64,000 nt of DNA from the NCBI GenBank assembly GCA_018292915.2, contig JACVVK020000203.1, positions 146,501-210,500 on the forward strand, given 5' to 3'. This document shows, one piece after another, positions 37,004 to 51,500 of this stretch; positions within the stretch are counted from its first letter, which is position 1; each line of letters begins with the position of its first letter. This stretch comes from Batillaria attramentaria. Taxonomy: Eukaryota > Mollusca > Gastropoda > Batillariidae. Position numbers and translations under genes: made by a program. Under the pieces are notes generated by a model, which saw nothing but the letters and a program-made list of their open reading frames with translations, was not told the DNA's origin and did no database searches.

Positions 37004-39938
37004 TGTGTGTACTACTGTCAGGGAATTCAGAGAAATTGCATTCCGTTGGCCACTGGATACATTGTTGCAACACTGGATGCAATGGTTTTCTGTGTCTGAA
37101 ATTATCTGTTTTGTCTTGGTTTCGTCCGTGTCGGTTTTGTTCGTTTTTGTTCTCTCTCCATTTCTTGCTTAACAGGTTTCATTTTAACTGATAAGTAGAG
37201 TATTAGTGAAATCAGAGACATATTAAGACGTCTTTGGTGAAATGCTTACATATTGTGAACTGATATGATGTGTGTGGGGGAGGGGGGAGAGTATTTTATG
37301 TGTTATGAATGGCTTTATATGTTCACTTATGTGTTTGTACTACTAGTTGTAGGTTATAGGTAACATTTTCTTTTATCCAAACTTCCTAATTTGTTTTTTT
37401 CCAGAGATGTATGAAACATGAACGCCCCGAGACCAGAACAGTATTTGTTGCAAACAAGCCATGCGCCGCCCTAGGGGAAGAGGCGTTTGTACCAGAGAAA
37501 TATCCAGATAACCGCGTCATATCATCCAAGGTTGGTTATTTGGGGAAAAATCCCACCCCTGCTTGCAAGGGAATTTGGCACTATGTCATAATCATTACAT
37601 GTACACCTCAACTCATTTCGAGCCATCATTTACACCCCCACGGTCAAAGTACATCCTTTGGTCCCAGTATAGCTGGAACAATTGGTTCCCAAGAAACTTA
37701 AAAGTTGGGGGAATACACGTGGTATAAGTACGATCGTACCCCCATGTCATTCATGTATTAAACTGCTTCAGACTGAACCAGGTTAAACGTAAGACAGGTG
37801 AGCTGTGAATGCACTTTTATACGATTTCTGTACCAGAATGTGTCCCTTTTCCTTAGAATGGCAGTTCGTTTAGTTAGAATTTACTCTAGCTCAGAGATTT
37901 CGCCTGCTCTTCGTGTTGGCGGAAAAGGATGTTAAACCCCAAAACACCCCACCAACCCGCCTGCTCTTTGTGGTGTTTTCAGTATGATTTTCCGCAAGCA
38001 TGTTTTGTGATTACGAGTGCATAAAATCTGAGGTGAAAATCTGTACGTGTCTAGGACTTTCATGGTACATGTACATGTGTTTTCATTTTGCTGCAACAGC
38101 GATACTTGCACACTATTATATTTTGTGGCCGGGGCTGTCACTCTAGCAAGCTTCACTGAGGACACACATACTTGACAGACATTTTCAATTGATTTTCATT
38201 TAATAATAATACATGTAATAAATTATAATAATAATAATGGGTATTTCAGGGACGCCCTCCCTCCCGCAGGAGCTCAGGGTGCCTTACAGTCAACACGCAC
38301 TCACTCACACAGAAACGGAAACACACGCAACATTCAGTGAGAAATGGGTGGAAAATTTGATTTTGATGAGCCAAGGGCGATGCATGGCGGAACCTTCGAT
38401 TGAAGTGTCCTGTTACAAATGAGTTAGAGATATTAGTATTAAAGTGCAGATATGCATACTTTTTCTTCAGATGACTGATCTTCACAACTTCTGAATATGG
38501 TTCCGACCTGCTTTTGTAAGCGATTTTTCCTTGTGGTTATGGCTGATGTCTGTTCACCATTTTTCTAACTTTACCGTAATGTTTATTCTTTGTTTCAGTA
38601 CACACTTCTGACCTTTTTGCCCAAAAACCTGTTTGAACAGTTTCGTCGGCTTGCCAACTTTTATTTTTTGGTTGTCGGCATTATTCAGGTGACTGTGGTG
38701 TTTCGTCCTCTGTGTTTTGTCGTAGACTTACCCTTTAGAAATAGGGTACTTTGGCTTATGTAGTGCTCAAACTTTCCGTCATTGCCTGTGTTTTATCTCA
38801 TCTGTCAGTACTTACTATAGTTGTTAACCTCATGGGTGCTTCTGCTGCTACTGGTCAAGAAAGGTGTTATTTACAATTACAGTATGTAAGAAATCAGTTT
38901 AGGGGGCAAAGAATTTTTCCTTCTTGTACATGACACAGTTCATTCAGGCCGGGCATCAGGGGTTCTCTCCGGGTACTCCGGCCTCCTCCGTCTCTGTTTT
39001 GGAAATGTTCAGCCCACAAAATTTGTAAATAAATGCAATTCTAAATTTGGAAACTGAAATTGCTGAGCTGACCCTTCGCACATAATTGTAATGTGTTCAT
39101 TTCCACTAATTCCAGCATGTGAGAGAATGCATGTGGTTCATGTGAGTGTGCGTGTTGGGTTCAGCTGGCAGCACTTTGAGCCGGTCAGAGAAATTGGGTA
39201 AAGCGCCTACACAGTACCCAGTTATCGTTATTATTATTATTATTATTATAAGTAATGTCAAACAGTCAGGGCCCGTATGTAGTACTCGAGGTTAATTTAA
39301 CCCACGGCTACGGGCCTAACCCAGCCTAGGACAAAAGAAACCCCAAAACAAAATTAAATTATAAAAGGAAGCGAAGAAAGAAAGACAGAAATCCTTCTAT
39401 AACGGCATAGGCACCTTGCTGGAATGGACCCTCTTCCTGATTTAAAACCAAAAACATCAGAAAATTTAACCCTAGACTAGAGCTAGTTTAGTTCTAGGTT
39501 AGACTCAAACCTGGGGCTATAGTCCCTAACCCCGACTTTTACATGCGGGCCCAGGTTACCTCAATACCTGTATCTGTAACATTCTGAGCAGACATACTGG
39601 CCTGCTTCTTGACCTACATGTATATATGTATACTGGCGGCAGCACTCAAGTGGTGGTAGATTTTTGCACACGTTTCTTGTCTATTTAATTTCCTTTCCAT
39701 CATTTTAACCTGACACTGTTGTGTTTCATTCCAATTTAAACAGACAATTGGGTTGGTGATCTGATTTCATTTAGTTCATTGTATAAATGAGTGGGAAAGT
39801 CAGCAAGGTTTTCTTTATTGGGTTTGTGCCAGTAGTTGTTTTGTTGTTGTTTTTCTTGTGGAATGCTGGTAATGTTTAATTTGTTGGATTGATGTGTTGA
39901 TTGTAATTCATGTGAAGCTCTGTGTGTGTGTGTGTGTG

Positions 39939-39975
<37 letters not shown>

Positions 39976-40045
39976 GTTTGTGTGTGCGTGTGTGTGTGTG
40001 TTTTGTGTGTGTGTGTGTGGTGTTGTTTACTTTTTTTTTGTTTTT

Positions 40046-40110
<65 letters not shown>

Positions 40111-40146
40111 CGTGTGTGTGGTGTTGTTTACTTTTTTTTTGTTTTT

Positions 40147-40184
<38 letters not shown>

Positions 40185-43100
40185 CACGCGTGTGTGTGTA
40201 TTTGAAGAATAGCACCAGGCAGTGTTTTCGCTTTCACATCCCCTCACCTAATAGCTCTCCCAGTCCAAGTGTTGTAAACTTTGCATGATTGCTTTCCTGC
40301 CTGACAAGGCTCTGTTTTACATGTATTTCACTCGTTACCTTGGAGCCTGCATCAAATAACTCTGCCTACTTCTCATTTTCAGTTGCTGATTGATACACCA
40401 GTGACACCCATAACCAGCATATTACCTCTCATCTTTGTCATATCAGTGACTGCAGTCAAACAGGTAGGGGATAGCCTGTATTCTGTAGCCTTTAGCAAAA
40501 TGGACTGCTTGGTATGTTAAAAGAACATGGTATATTACTATTACTAGTTATGTTTGCTTGTATAGCTGTTCTGTATACTTTAAAACACATCTGAAGTCTT
40601 TAGTAATGTCAAAGGAAACTATAGACAAGAAATGTTCATGTGTGTTGTTTGCTTCCACACAAATCCTTCTTTGCAACAGAGGCAAAAGCAAGCACCAACT
40701 TTGGAGAGAAAATAAGACATAAGATATTTATTAAATTTCCAAAAGAGGAACATTGCTTTGTGGTCTCTCATAAAAACATAAAACATGCCAAACACTCACT
40801 CATACGGCCATGCACACTCATTCCACCTATTTACATGTTCGTACACTCGTACCTAAAAATCTATCACAATGTTGCAGTACTATGAATAAATTACAACACT
40901 ACACCCCACATCATTTCACATCAGCAGCACAACAGCAGAGGGCAGCTTTATTCATAAAGCGCTGAAATAAACATGAACATTGATGTAATAATGTGATAAA
41001 ATTGCCAAATCATAGTCCTTGATAGTCCTTGATAATGTTTATGTTACCTCCATTACCAAGGCAACTCAACAGTGTCAACTAATTGCTTACCATAATATCT
41101 CTGTACATGGCTGCTTGTGTGGGAGCTGGCCGCCTAAAAGCAGCACAGCAGAGAACAGGGTGGGAGGTGGGTCAAATCAAGGATTTCCAAAAGTGACAGT
41201 CACAGATGGCGGGAACCAGCATATGGTCTGGCATCGCTATTCTGCTAATTGCAAAAAAACCCCTAGGACTCGGTCTGTCCTTGGATGGACAGTTCTCACA
41301 TTTACATTGTGTTTGGACACATGACATGACATCACCTGCTGCAAGACAGACGTCATTATGCTTGTTAGCTTGGTGCAAAAGATTTGTTTTCTGTATACTT
41401 TACAATAGGGCTATGAAGACTGGTTGCGTCACAAGTCGGACCGTGAGGTCAACAACCGCCGTGCAACAGTTGTGGAAGGGGGGAGACTCAAGGACTGTAA
41501 ATCCATGGACATTAAGGTGACACTTTATGATCTGTGGCTTTGTGTGTGTGTGGGTGCGTGCGTGCGTGCTGTTGTTGTGAGGAGGGGGCTGTTTGCTGAA
41601 GTTTGTGTTCTAGTGATGTGTACTCCTATTTTTATTTTACTCTTGGTCTCGCTCATACGCTGCCTGCTGACGACCATCTTCAATTACTTTTCTGGTACAG
41701 TAAAGGCAGTAAATGCCAACTTGATCAAGCGACTGTGTGGCATTCATTGCAGGTGGGAGATATTGTTCGCGTCCAGGTCAATGATGAGTTCCCGTGCGAC
41801 CTTGTCATGCTGTCCTCAAATGACCCTGAGGGCAAATGCTACATCACCACTGCCAACCTGGACGGGGAGACAAACCTCAAGGTACATCAGTGTTTTTGTT
41901 TTCCATGGGAAAAGAAGTCGTGTCATTCACAAATGGCATAATGATCACAAGGGGGGGGGGGGGGGGGGGGGGGCCTTCCTGCTGTTTATTTTGTTTTGGG
42001 TTTTTTCTTTTCTTAGGGCAGTCCTACTGTTTTTTAACCCTTTCAGTGACCAACAACCTAATTTTCAGTGAGCGCAGGTATGTACAGTCCCAGTTACAGA
42101 GAAATCTCTTTTCTGCTTCGTGGAATTTTTACACGCAGAAACATGCACTTTTGATAACAAAATAAACATGAACACATCCCTTAGCTTGGGAACACCCCTA
42201 GACATATGTATACACCAAATTTTGATTACGTCACTGAGAGAGTCTGGCACTGAAAGGGTTAATCAGCTTGGGGCAGATGATTATTATATTCACCATGTAT
42301 TTGCTTTGTCATCTCCTCCTCATACTTCATGTATCGCCTTTCACTACGTGTGGTGTTTTCCTTCTTTCTTGGAACAGACTCAGGTCTGTGTACCGGAGAC
42401 GAGAAAATGTCAGCTGGACAGTGACCTTGAGAGTCTGCAGGCAGTCATCGAATGCGAGCAGCCGGTGGCCGACCTGTACCGATTTGTTGGGCGCATCAGC
42501 ATCCTGCAGAACGGGGAGAAGATGGTGCGGCCGCTCAGCCTGGAGAACATCCTACTGAGGGGAGCCAGGCTACGCAACACTACTTACGTTTATGGTGTGT
42601 TCAGTTTGGGGTTTTTTTGTGGTGGTGGTTTTCCTTTAATTTTCTTGTTCATGTGCTTCTTCTTCTTTTTTTTTCTTCTTCTTATTTTGCTTCTGTTTTC
42701 TTTTCTTTTCTTCTTCTTGAAATTTTGACGAGCACAAGAGCTGGTTCTTTCTTTACATCAGGATTTTTGAAAGTCACTGGCTGAACCTTTTTTGCCAGGT
42801 CCATGTTAACCCATTATGTTTCAGTATTATGGAATAGTCACTGAGCATGGGGCATAGCTGAACGTCCCCAGTTATTCAAAGGTTGTGCTGCTACAATTGC
42901 TAATTTTATGGGACTGTTGGTTTCAGGATGTGCAATATATACTGGCCAGGAAAGCAAAATGGCCCTGAATTCCAAGTTCAAGAAGACCAAATTTTCTCGG
43001 ATCGAAAGGTAAGTCAAACAATGGGCTGTAGCTTTGGCCTGTAATTGTAGGCTATACAAGTGATGGTTAAAAATGTAACTTCTGTAGTCTAAGTATAGAG

Positions 43101-44591
43101 GAATATAGAGTGAATTCGCCATGTTGAAACTCTGATACACTGTCTGTAATTAATTCTATGTACATGTATATATTCATCTTACCGCAGTCTAACAAATAAA
43201 ATTTCATTCACCTTGCTGGGTGCTCAGACAAGTAGTTTGTGTTTACCTATCTTTTGCAGCACTTCACACTTTTTTTTTGTTTTGTTGGTGTTTTATTTTG
43301 TTTGTTTTTCTGTTTCAGGCGCATGAATACATTCCTCGTCTGGTTCATGTTGACACTGTTCTTGGTTTCACTCATGTTCACCATCCTGAAATACTGGTAT
43401 ACCTCAACGTTCACATTGCCGTGGTATGTCCCACCTGGGAATGACAGCCTGACGGTCAGTCTCTCTTTTTTTTTTTTCTTTTTTTTTTTTTTTGTATGTG
43501 TGTGTTGGGGGGAGGGAGTCTGGCTGGCACTTACGACAGTTCAAGCACTCACACTACTCTCAGGTTTCCAGATTTCATGGCAGTTGTGATCATCAATAGT
43601 TGAGGACGTTTTGTGACCAGAAAATGCTTGGATTTGCTTGATAAATAAAGAACAGCCCACAAAGACAGAAGTGCCTTTTTGTCTGTACAGCCTACAGTAG
43701 AACCAGCAAAATCTACTGCAGGTTCAAGGAAGATTGGGTCTCTGTAGTACAGTTGTGCTTTCTCTCTCTCTCTCACTCTAGCGGGGAGCTGGGGTGGCCA
43801 AATGGTAGAGCGTTGGACTTGCAATGCTCGGGTCGTGAGTTCGTATCCCAGCTGGGGCCAGATATTTGCGCTGGCTTTTTCATTGTTGCCCCGTCTTTGA
43901 TATCACCCGTATGTGGTGGAAAAGGACGTTAAACCCCCAAACACCCACCCACCCTCTCTCTCTAGCTGTCTTGCTCACTCACTCGCTCTCTTTCTCTGAA
44001 AATTTGCTTCTTATTTTTTCTTCAGACATTGGTGTACCAGCCAATACCTCACACCAAAGACAAAGAGGGTGGGGTAATAGTACTACAAATGTAGTACTCA
44101 TTTGGGTAAACATGCTGCAGCCCTCACCACGTTTTGTCTTGCTTTTTGTTGTTTTTTTGATATAGTTCATTTTGTTTGTATTTCAGAACCATTTTTTTGC
44201 TGTTTGTCAATGTTGGCATTGGAGCAGAGACGTTTCCTGTCCTTTTCACTTAATTTTTTATTTATTGGACAGGCATTTTGAGACTTAATATTTTGTGAGA
44301 GTCTTTGTGTCATGAACTTTTCGTTTGTTTTTGTTTGGTTTTGCATTTGTATTGGTCTTTATTTCCTGGTGTTTTGAAGCAGGTCGATCCTATCAATGCA
44401 CAATTTGTGTGAGTAAAAATTGGTTCTGCCGCTGAAGTTATGGCAGATTGTCACTGAGAATCTTGGCAAGCGTGTTGTGTTTAGGTTCTAACACTGCTAC
44501 TTTAAACAGCCACGTCATTATGACTCACACATACATGTATGTAAATGACCCTTCGTGATGCCCTCTCTCTGAGACGCACACATGCACACGC

Positions 44592-44650
<59 letters not shown>

Positions 44651-45552
44651 ACACACACACACACACGGGAAGTATGGTTGTATTGTACATGTACAAATAA
44701 ATACAATGCACTACAGTTTATATGTCAGAAGGCTGTCTTCACATAAACAATTTTCAAGTCACAAGGCCATCTCTTTCATTGCAGGTTCGGAATGTGGTGG
44801 AGGACTTCCTGGCTTTTATGGTTATATTCAACTACGTCGTCCCCATCTCACTTTACGTCACCGTGGGTATGTAACTTGCTCACTAGAGCTGTCAAAACAG
44901 TGACAAAAATATGTAAGGGCCCGTAATTTTTACTTTGTAACGGATTTCTGACGATCATATTTAGAGAACTATACACATGCATCTGATCAATATTATAATT
45001 TTTTGTTTGCAAGTAGGTCAGATTTGTCAGAGTTTAGAGTGAATTACCAGGCTTTGCATTGCTGCTCCTTTCATATTTTCCTTTGCCTTTTTGTCTTTGC
45101 AGAAATGCAGAAATTTATTGGCTCGCTGTTCTTCAGCTGGGACCTGGACATGTATGATGAGAAGCGAGACCTCCGTGCGCAGGCCAACACTTCAGATCTG
45201 AATGAGGAGTTAGGACAGGTATACATGCAGTAACTTCCTCTCTCCTGCTACTGATGACCAACTGTATGCAGATAAACGTGCAAAGAGAAAACATAGATGC
45301 TAAGCACATGTTCGCTAAAGTACATGCCTGAGATTACAGTGTAGATGACATGTGCTGGATACAATTTCCTGAAAATGAGAAGTAGTGAAAAAGGAAGAGA
45401 GGCTGGCCTCGCAGCAGCTTGAGGCGGGACACTGAGGCAGAGCTACGCAAGTAGGGGATCAGCTGGACTGGAATGGCAAGAGTAGTCCAGAACAGAGTGC
45501 AGTGGCGAAGGGTCGTCGATGGCCTACGCTCCACTTGGAGCCATGGGCCTAC

Positions 45553-45590
<38 letters not shown>

Positions 45591-48500
45591 TAGTAGTTAG
45601 TAGTAGTAGTAGTAGTAGTAGAGAACAAATTAAAACAAGCAAACACAAAAGTAGAAAGAAGGGCAGTTACTATATATATATAGCTTACAAGGAGCAGGTA
45701 TAGCTGAGCTGGAAAAGCAATAGTCAGAGACTGAGTGTAGGTCATAGTTGCACCACAGATCTGTGCTGGTTTAATCTCACTTTTTCCTGGTGGGGGGAAA
45801 GTAAAAACTCTCAGGAAAAAAAATAAATTATTTTCATCTTCGTATTCTTACTATTTCTCTTCCTGTAGGCTTTTCATGCATGGATTTCTCTAAAGTCTGC
45901 TGAAAATTATCTGTGCTAGACTGTTGAGTAGGACCAAATACAGCAAAAAGGATGATTGGTGTTTATTGTCCACTTTCAGGTGGAGTACCTGTTCACAGAC
46001 AAGACAGGGACGTTGACAGAAAACAGCATGTGTTTCCGTCTGTGCTCCATCACCGGTATGGTGTTTGAGGACATCAACGGAAGTCTTTGTGTCTGCCCTC
46101 GGCCAGGAAAACGCCCTGAACCTGTTCGTGAACTCTCTGTAAGCAAAATTTGGTACAGTTTTAGACTTCTTTTTTTTAATGATTATGGTTATGAAGAAAC
46201 TTTGATGTTACAAACCTTTGGAATTTCCTGAAGTTATATTCACTCCAAAAGCTCAAAGCGAAAAACAATTATTGGTCATTGGAATGCAAACCCCTAGTGA
46301 CCCTGATAAAAGGATGTTAGTAAGTTAAATTGTTAGGCCATGTGGAGTGGTTTCAAGAGCTTTGCAATAAACTTTGTGGTCGCCTGCAAAGATATCGCAT
46401 ACTGTCTTCATCTTTACCTACTTTAGTGTCAGGCTGGGGAATTGTCAGTCATTTGGCAATTTTCAGTCAAATCTCTCATCCTTTCAGCCAAAAAATCCAA
46501 GTTTCAGTCAAAGAAAAGGAAGGGAGAAAAGGTTGCACACACATTCATGTATCGTGATACATGTAAGAGTATATTGAACGTCAGATTTGGAGGTTTGCAT
46601 ATCAGTACCAAGGCAGTATGAAATTAACCTTTGGCTGCCAGTAGAGGTTACTAAATGCCTTGCCTTTCAAAATGCTAACGTTTGTTTTCTTAAGTGGGGC
46701 GTTGTCCCCATGGTCCCACAGCCAAGGTTTCAGTCTTTTGTTCCTTCAGCAATTCTCCAGCCTGTTATTGTGCTGCTACATGGCTGGTCCTAAGATAAGG
46801 ATTCACTGCACAGAGTAACTCCAGTAATTTCAACAGTAACACAAACCAGCCATCATTATGGGCTTGTATTGATTTACCAATCTGATGTGCAGGAGAAAAT
46901 GGAGGAATTCTTCACTGTGCTTGTATTGTGTCATACCGTCCACGTGAACAACCTGTCTGGTGGGGATGCGGCGGAGGGGGCGGCCACAGTGTACAGCAGC
47001 AACGGAGAGGACTACGATTACCAGGCCTCTTCTCCTGATGAAAAAGCCCTGGTAGAGGCTTGTCGCAGGTGAGAAAACTATGCATGACCTTGAGTTGGCC
47101 AAATTTTCGGCCACAGGCCTTTGCCCATAGCTGTGTTACTAAGGTAACATTGTGTATTTTTTAAATAAGTGATTTTTGAAAGAATTATTACTGCATTGTC
47201 TTTCAGGTATGGCATCATCTACCATGGTGTGCGTGACGGCTGCATGGAAGTGACGTTCAAAACAGAGATGAGGCGATACAGGGTCCTACACATCCTGGAC
47301 TTCACCTCAGCCCGTCGCTGCATGAGTGTTATCGTTCAAGATGAGAATGGTGAGATAATGTTGGTTTTGTTGAGGATTCCATTGTCCAGGTACGGGAGAT
47401 CTGGCTGCTAAGAGATCACTTGCCCTTACGGTGCTGAAGTCTCTGTAAATGGAAGCAACTTCAGAGCTTATTGACTTATTCCAGTGTCACCAGACAGTGA
47501 AACTGTTGGTAACTTCCACAAGTTCCCTCACGGTGATTTGTCTTAGTAGTTAGATCTAGTTCTAAAAGGCCACTGTAGCATTACTAGATCTTATGGTAAT
47601 TCACTTCACTGAAATAAGATGAGATCATTTTTTCATAATCCTAAATGAAAAATAAAAGTGTCAGTTCTGTTGGAAACTTAATTGACATATATATACAACA
47701 CCAACAGTCAAATGCAATAATTACTGAAAGACTAATTACTTAATTAAATAACATCCAAACTCCTCTCACATCATCTTTCCTGATTCATTGGTTAGTTTTT
47801 GAATTGAATTGAACTGAAAATACTTTATTCATCCCTAAAAGGGAAATAGCTTTTGCCCAAAATACACTACATCACATAAGAAACATGACATGTTGGGGAT
47901 TTCTGTCTGCAGATGACATTTGGTTGCTGTGCAAGGGAGCAGAGGTCGCCATCTTTGAGAAAACTGTGGGAGGAGACATCGATTCAGCAAAGTCTCACGT
48001 TGACCGCTTTGCTGTGGTGAGTATTTCATACTTTATTCAAGAACACTGGTGGCAAAAAAAAAGGCCAGTTGTATTAAGCCCACCAATGGTAGGTGAGGCT
48101 GCGGGTTTGAGGCATTCAGCTTGAAGCACTTTTAATCAGGTACCTCAGGCATGCTACTCTTCCGTGAATTCGCGGAAATCCGCGAAAATGAAAATTTGAA
48201 AACTGTTTTTTTTTATCCTGGAAAAAGTACTCAGAATGCGCCAGATTGCACAGATTTTAACGATTTTTTCAAAAATTTTCCGGGGGCCCCCCTAGCAGAC
48301 TCGCCGGCTCAATTATCTGGCTGCGCCAGATTTTCAGTGAAAACTCTTTTTTGGGAGTAGCATGCCTGTACCTTCAGAAGCACTTCTATTAGTTCCCATT
48401 ACTGATTTCTTTTTCTTTTTTGATTATTAATAGTATTGTTACCAGTGCTCCTGTTTATTCATTTCACAGCTGGGTCTCCGGACACTGGCTGTCGCACACA

Positions 48501-51500
48501 GGAAGCTGACACAAGATGAATATAAAGATATTGATACTCCTGCTGAGGGAAGCGAAGACATCTCTTGATGACAGAGAAACCAAGGTAATCTGTCTACGCT
48601 TGTTTGTTATCAGCAGATATCTCTTACAAATAATTGTTAGATAAGGTACTGGCGTATTTAATGTAATGATAACAAATAACTTTTTGTGAGAGGAGTTTTG
48701 ATGTTATTTAAGTCTTTAAGTAATTGCTCATACTGCTTTGGAAGTGTTCAGCTCACAAAATTTGAAAATAAATGCAACTCTAAATTCGAAACTTATATTG
48801 CTCAGCTTACCCTTCCGCACCATGTGATTGTCATGTGTTCATGTCCAGTGTGTGAGAGAATGTGTGCGATTCACGTGAGCGTGTGTGTTGGGTTCAGCTC
48901 ACGGCGCTTCGAGCCAGTTCAAGAAATTGGGTAAAGCTCCTACACAATACTCGGTTATTATATTATTTTTGTCACTTGTGAATCGCAGGAAGTATAGTGA
49001 TGCATATGTGCAGGTTCATGATGCGTACTGCGCGGTGGAGAGAGACCTGTTTCTTCTGGGTGTTACAGCTGTGGAGGACAAACTGCAAGACCAGGTGCCA
49101 GAGACCATCACAGCCCTGAGGATGGCTGGCATCAAGGTAATGTCGCGTGCTTCAGAATGGAATTGACTGTCAGTGTCGGAAAGGATCAGAATATCAGATT
49201 AAAGATTCATGATTCAAAGGGCTGATTCCGTCTTTTTGCTAAGCCATCTTACACACCGTTTCACTGGTGAGTGCACCTGGATGCTCAAAATAGGCTGTTT
49301 TGATAATTAGTACAGCTCTTAATGCAGTACAGGGTTGTTAATACTTTGCGCGAGCGGTCAAACATTCAAAGAGGTGAGCGGTGGTCTAATAGGTAGCGCG
49401 TCGAATTTAGCCGCTGCGTTACTGAACGGCTGTCACCAATGTCATGGCAATGAAGCGTGGGTTCGATCCCAGGTCGAGCTTGTGACATGCGATACCGGTT
49501 TTTCTGGCTACCGGGCTGCTCATCGGGGGGTTCTCTCCGGGTTATCTGGCTTTACTCCCCCAGCAAAATTGTAACAAAAATATAGGATAGTTATTGGGTG
49601 GTGCTGCATTACGGTGATGCGCTTCCCCGTGGGGAAGCAGCCCGAATTTCCCGAAAGGGATAATAAAGTAGTTTGAAAAAAATAAATAAATAAATAAAAA
49701 TTCTGTGACCATTGTTACACTACTGGAGTGCTCAGTGCAGTCACCATGACATTGAGCATGCATCTGTTGGCTCAGGGCCAGCATTACAGACACTGTCACT
49801 GTCCAGGTGCCTAGGTGGTGTGATGATAGATAAACAAAACAGCTCTAAACGATACGTGAGCATAAAAATGGTTGCATTAGCCCCTTTAACAGGAAAGAGA
49901 CAAAACAAGTTCACATATTGTTTTTTTTTCCATACCATATCGAGTCAAATCCATGTGCAGACTCGTTTACAGTGCCTGTCTCGCCTTCGTGTACACATGC
50001 ACACCCAAATATCAAGTGTGCACGCTAAAAAATCCCACGTTCATCTTTCGAAGAAGAGTAGGCTGTGGCCGGTGGTGTGGTAAAGCAGAAACACTGTCGC
50101 ACGCACCAGAGTGAACAGCAGGGTGGAGGTTTGCACATAAAGTAGCGCTTAGCAGCAGCAGGCTTTCACTGCTTCGTCCTCCAGCCCTGCGGCGCCACGA
50201 GCATCTCAGTAGAGACGGATTTGTGCGCTGAGGAGAAGTCTACCGTACCATACCTTGTACTTCCAAATTTTGGTTAAAAAGTCTTTGTTTCGGACAAAAT
50301 AACAAATGTGGAGACAGCACAGTTTATCTCAGTTCATTGAAATCATCCGCGGTGAATGACCACCACCATTCCCTACTGGTGATTTTTGTGAACATAGACA
50401 AACGTCTTATTCTTCAGGTGTGGGTGTTGACTGGTGACAAAGAGGAAACGGCCATCAACATCAGTCATTCCACCGGGCATTTCAACTCGGCCATGGTGGA
50501 GCTTCATATGACACAGTTGGACACGTCCGAGCTCTGCCTTGAAAAACTTACCGCACATTCCCGCACGTAAGTTTTGGTTGGTCGGCTGGTTTTGTACACA
50601 CTTTATGATAAGGTGTGTGCTTGTGTCATGCTTACATTGTGGCACTGCAGTTGAACAGATCTTGGATGGAAAAGTTTGTGATTAGCATTGTTAATGGGAA
50701 GGAACATTTTTGTTTGGTATACTAAAATAGAGAAACAAGCAAAAGTCAAGATATAATCCTCAGAAAATATATGAACCCTTTGGAAATGTTCAGCCCATAA
50801 ATTTGGAAATTAAATGCAAATCTAAAATTCCGAAACTTTAATTGCTGAGCTGGCCCATAGCACGTGGGACTTTGAGCCAAAATATTTGGATAAAACACCT
50901 ATATTAATGTGATTACAATGTATAATTATTAACTTGTATGGACAGTGTTAGATAAAGCAGTGTCATGTATTTGTAATAATGCAGATTGACAAAGCATCTG
51001 TTATTAATGAATTGCCTACCTCCATTTTGGTCCAGATTTTTAGTTTTATTCTTTTTTCTAGCTCTTCATCAGTTTTCTACTCATTTTTTCTCTTATTGAA
51101 AACAGCCACACCGCATGCGTTTACTTTATGCAGCTCCATTAAAATGACCCAGAATGGGACGTACAAACATTCTAATACTTGCTAATCATTTTGCCAAATT
51201 CAGCTTCACTTCATTTCATGTGGCTGGAGGTAACACTTAATTCAAGCGTTTAGCTTGCACATTTTGTACTTATACCAATTACAATTAGCAATATTACAAT
51301 AAGCATTAACTCCTGTAACTGATCTTGTCCGAATTTTGTTTGTTTTGCACATAGAGTAACAATGGCTGATAGAGGTGAGGAGTATGCACTAATAGTGGAC
51401 GGACGGACGCTGAAGTATGCACTCACTGATCACCGGGAAGTCTTCGTTCTGCTCTGCCGTAAATGTATCGCTGTGCTTTGTTGTCGAATGTCACCAATTC

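Larger units (their letters stand above)
28585..37404 (+). other. Presumed flippase intron 1
   Basis: If exon 1 is at 28561, this 8.8-kb intron holds the MITE at 31332, SINE-B fragments, the paired 453-bp repeats with the G-rich block, and several AC/GT arrays. Long first introns are usual for this family. I see no coding sequence in it. Confidence 0.45.

Noticed and set aside
39894..40288. Cys-Val or His-Thr frames of 60-120 residues at microsatellites (also 13449, 36901, 57035, 61582, 6759)
   Set aside because: They are translations of (GT)n/(AC)n runs on either strand and carry no other signal.
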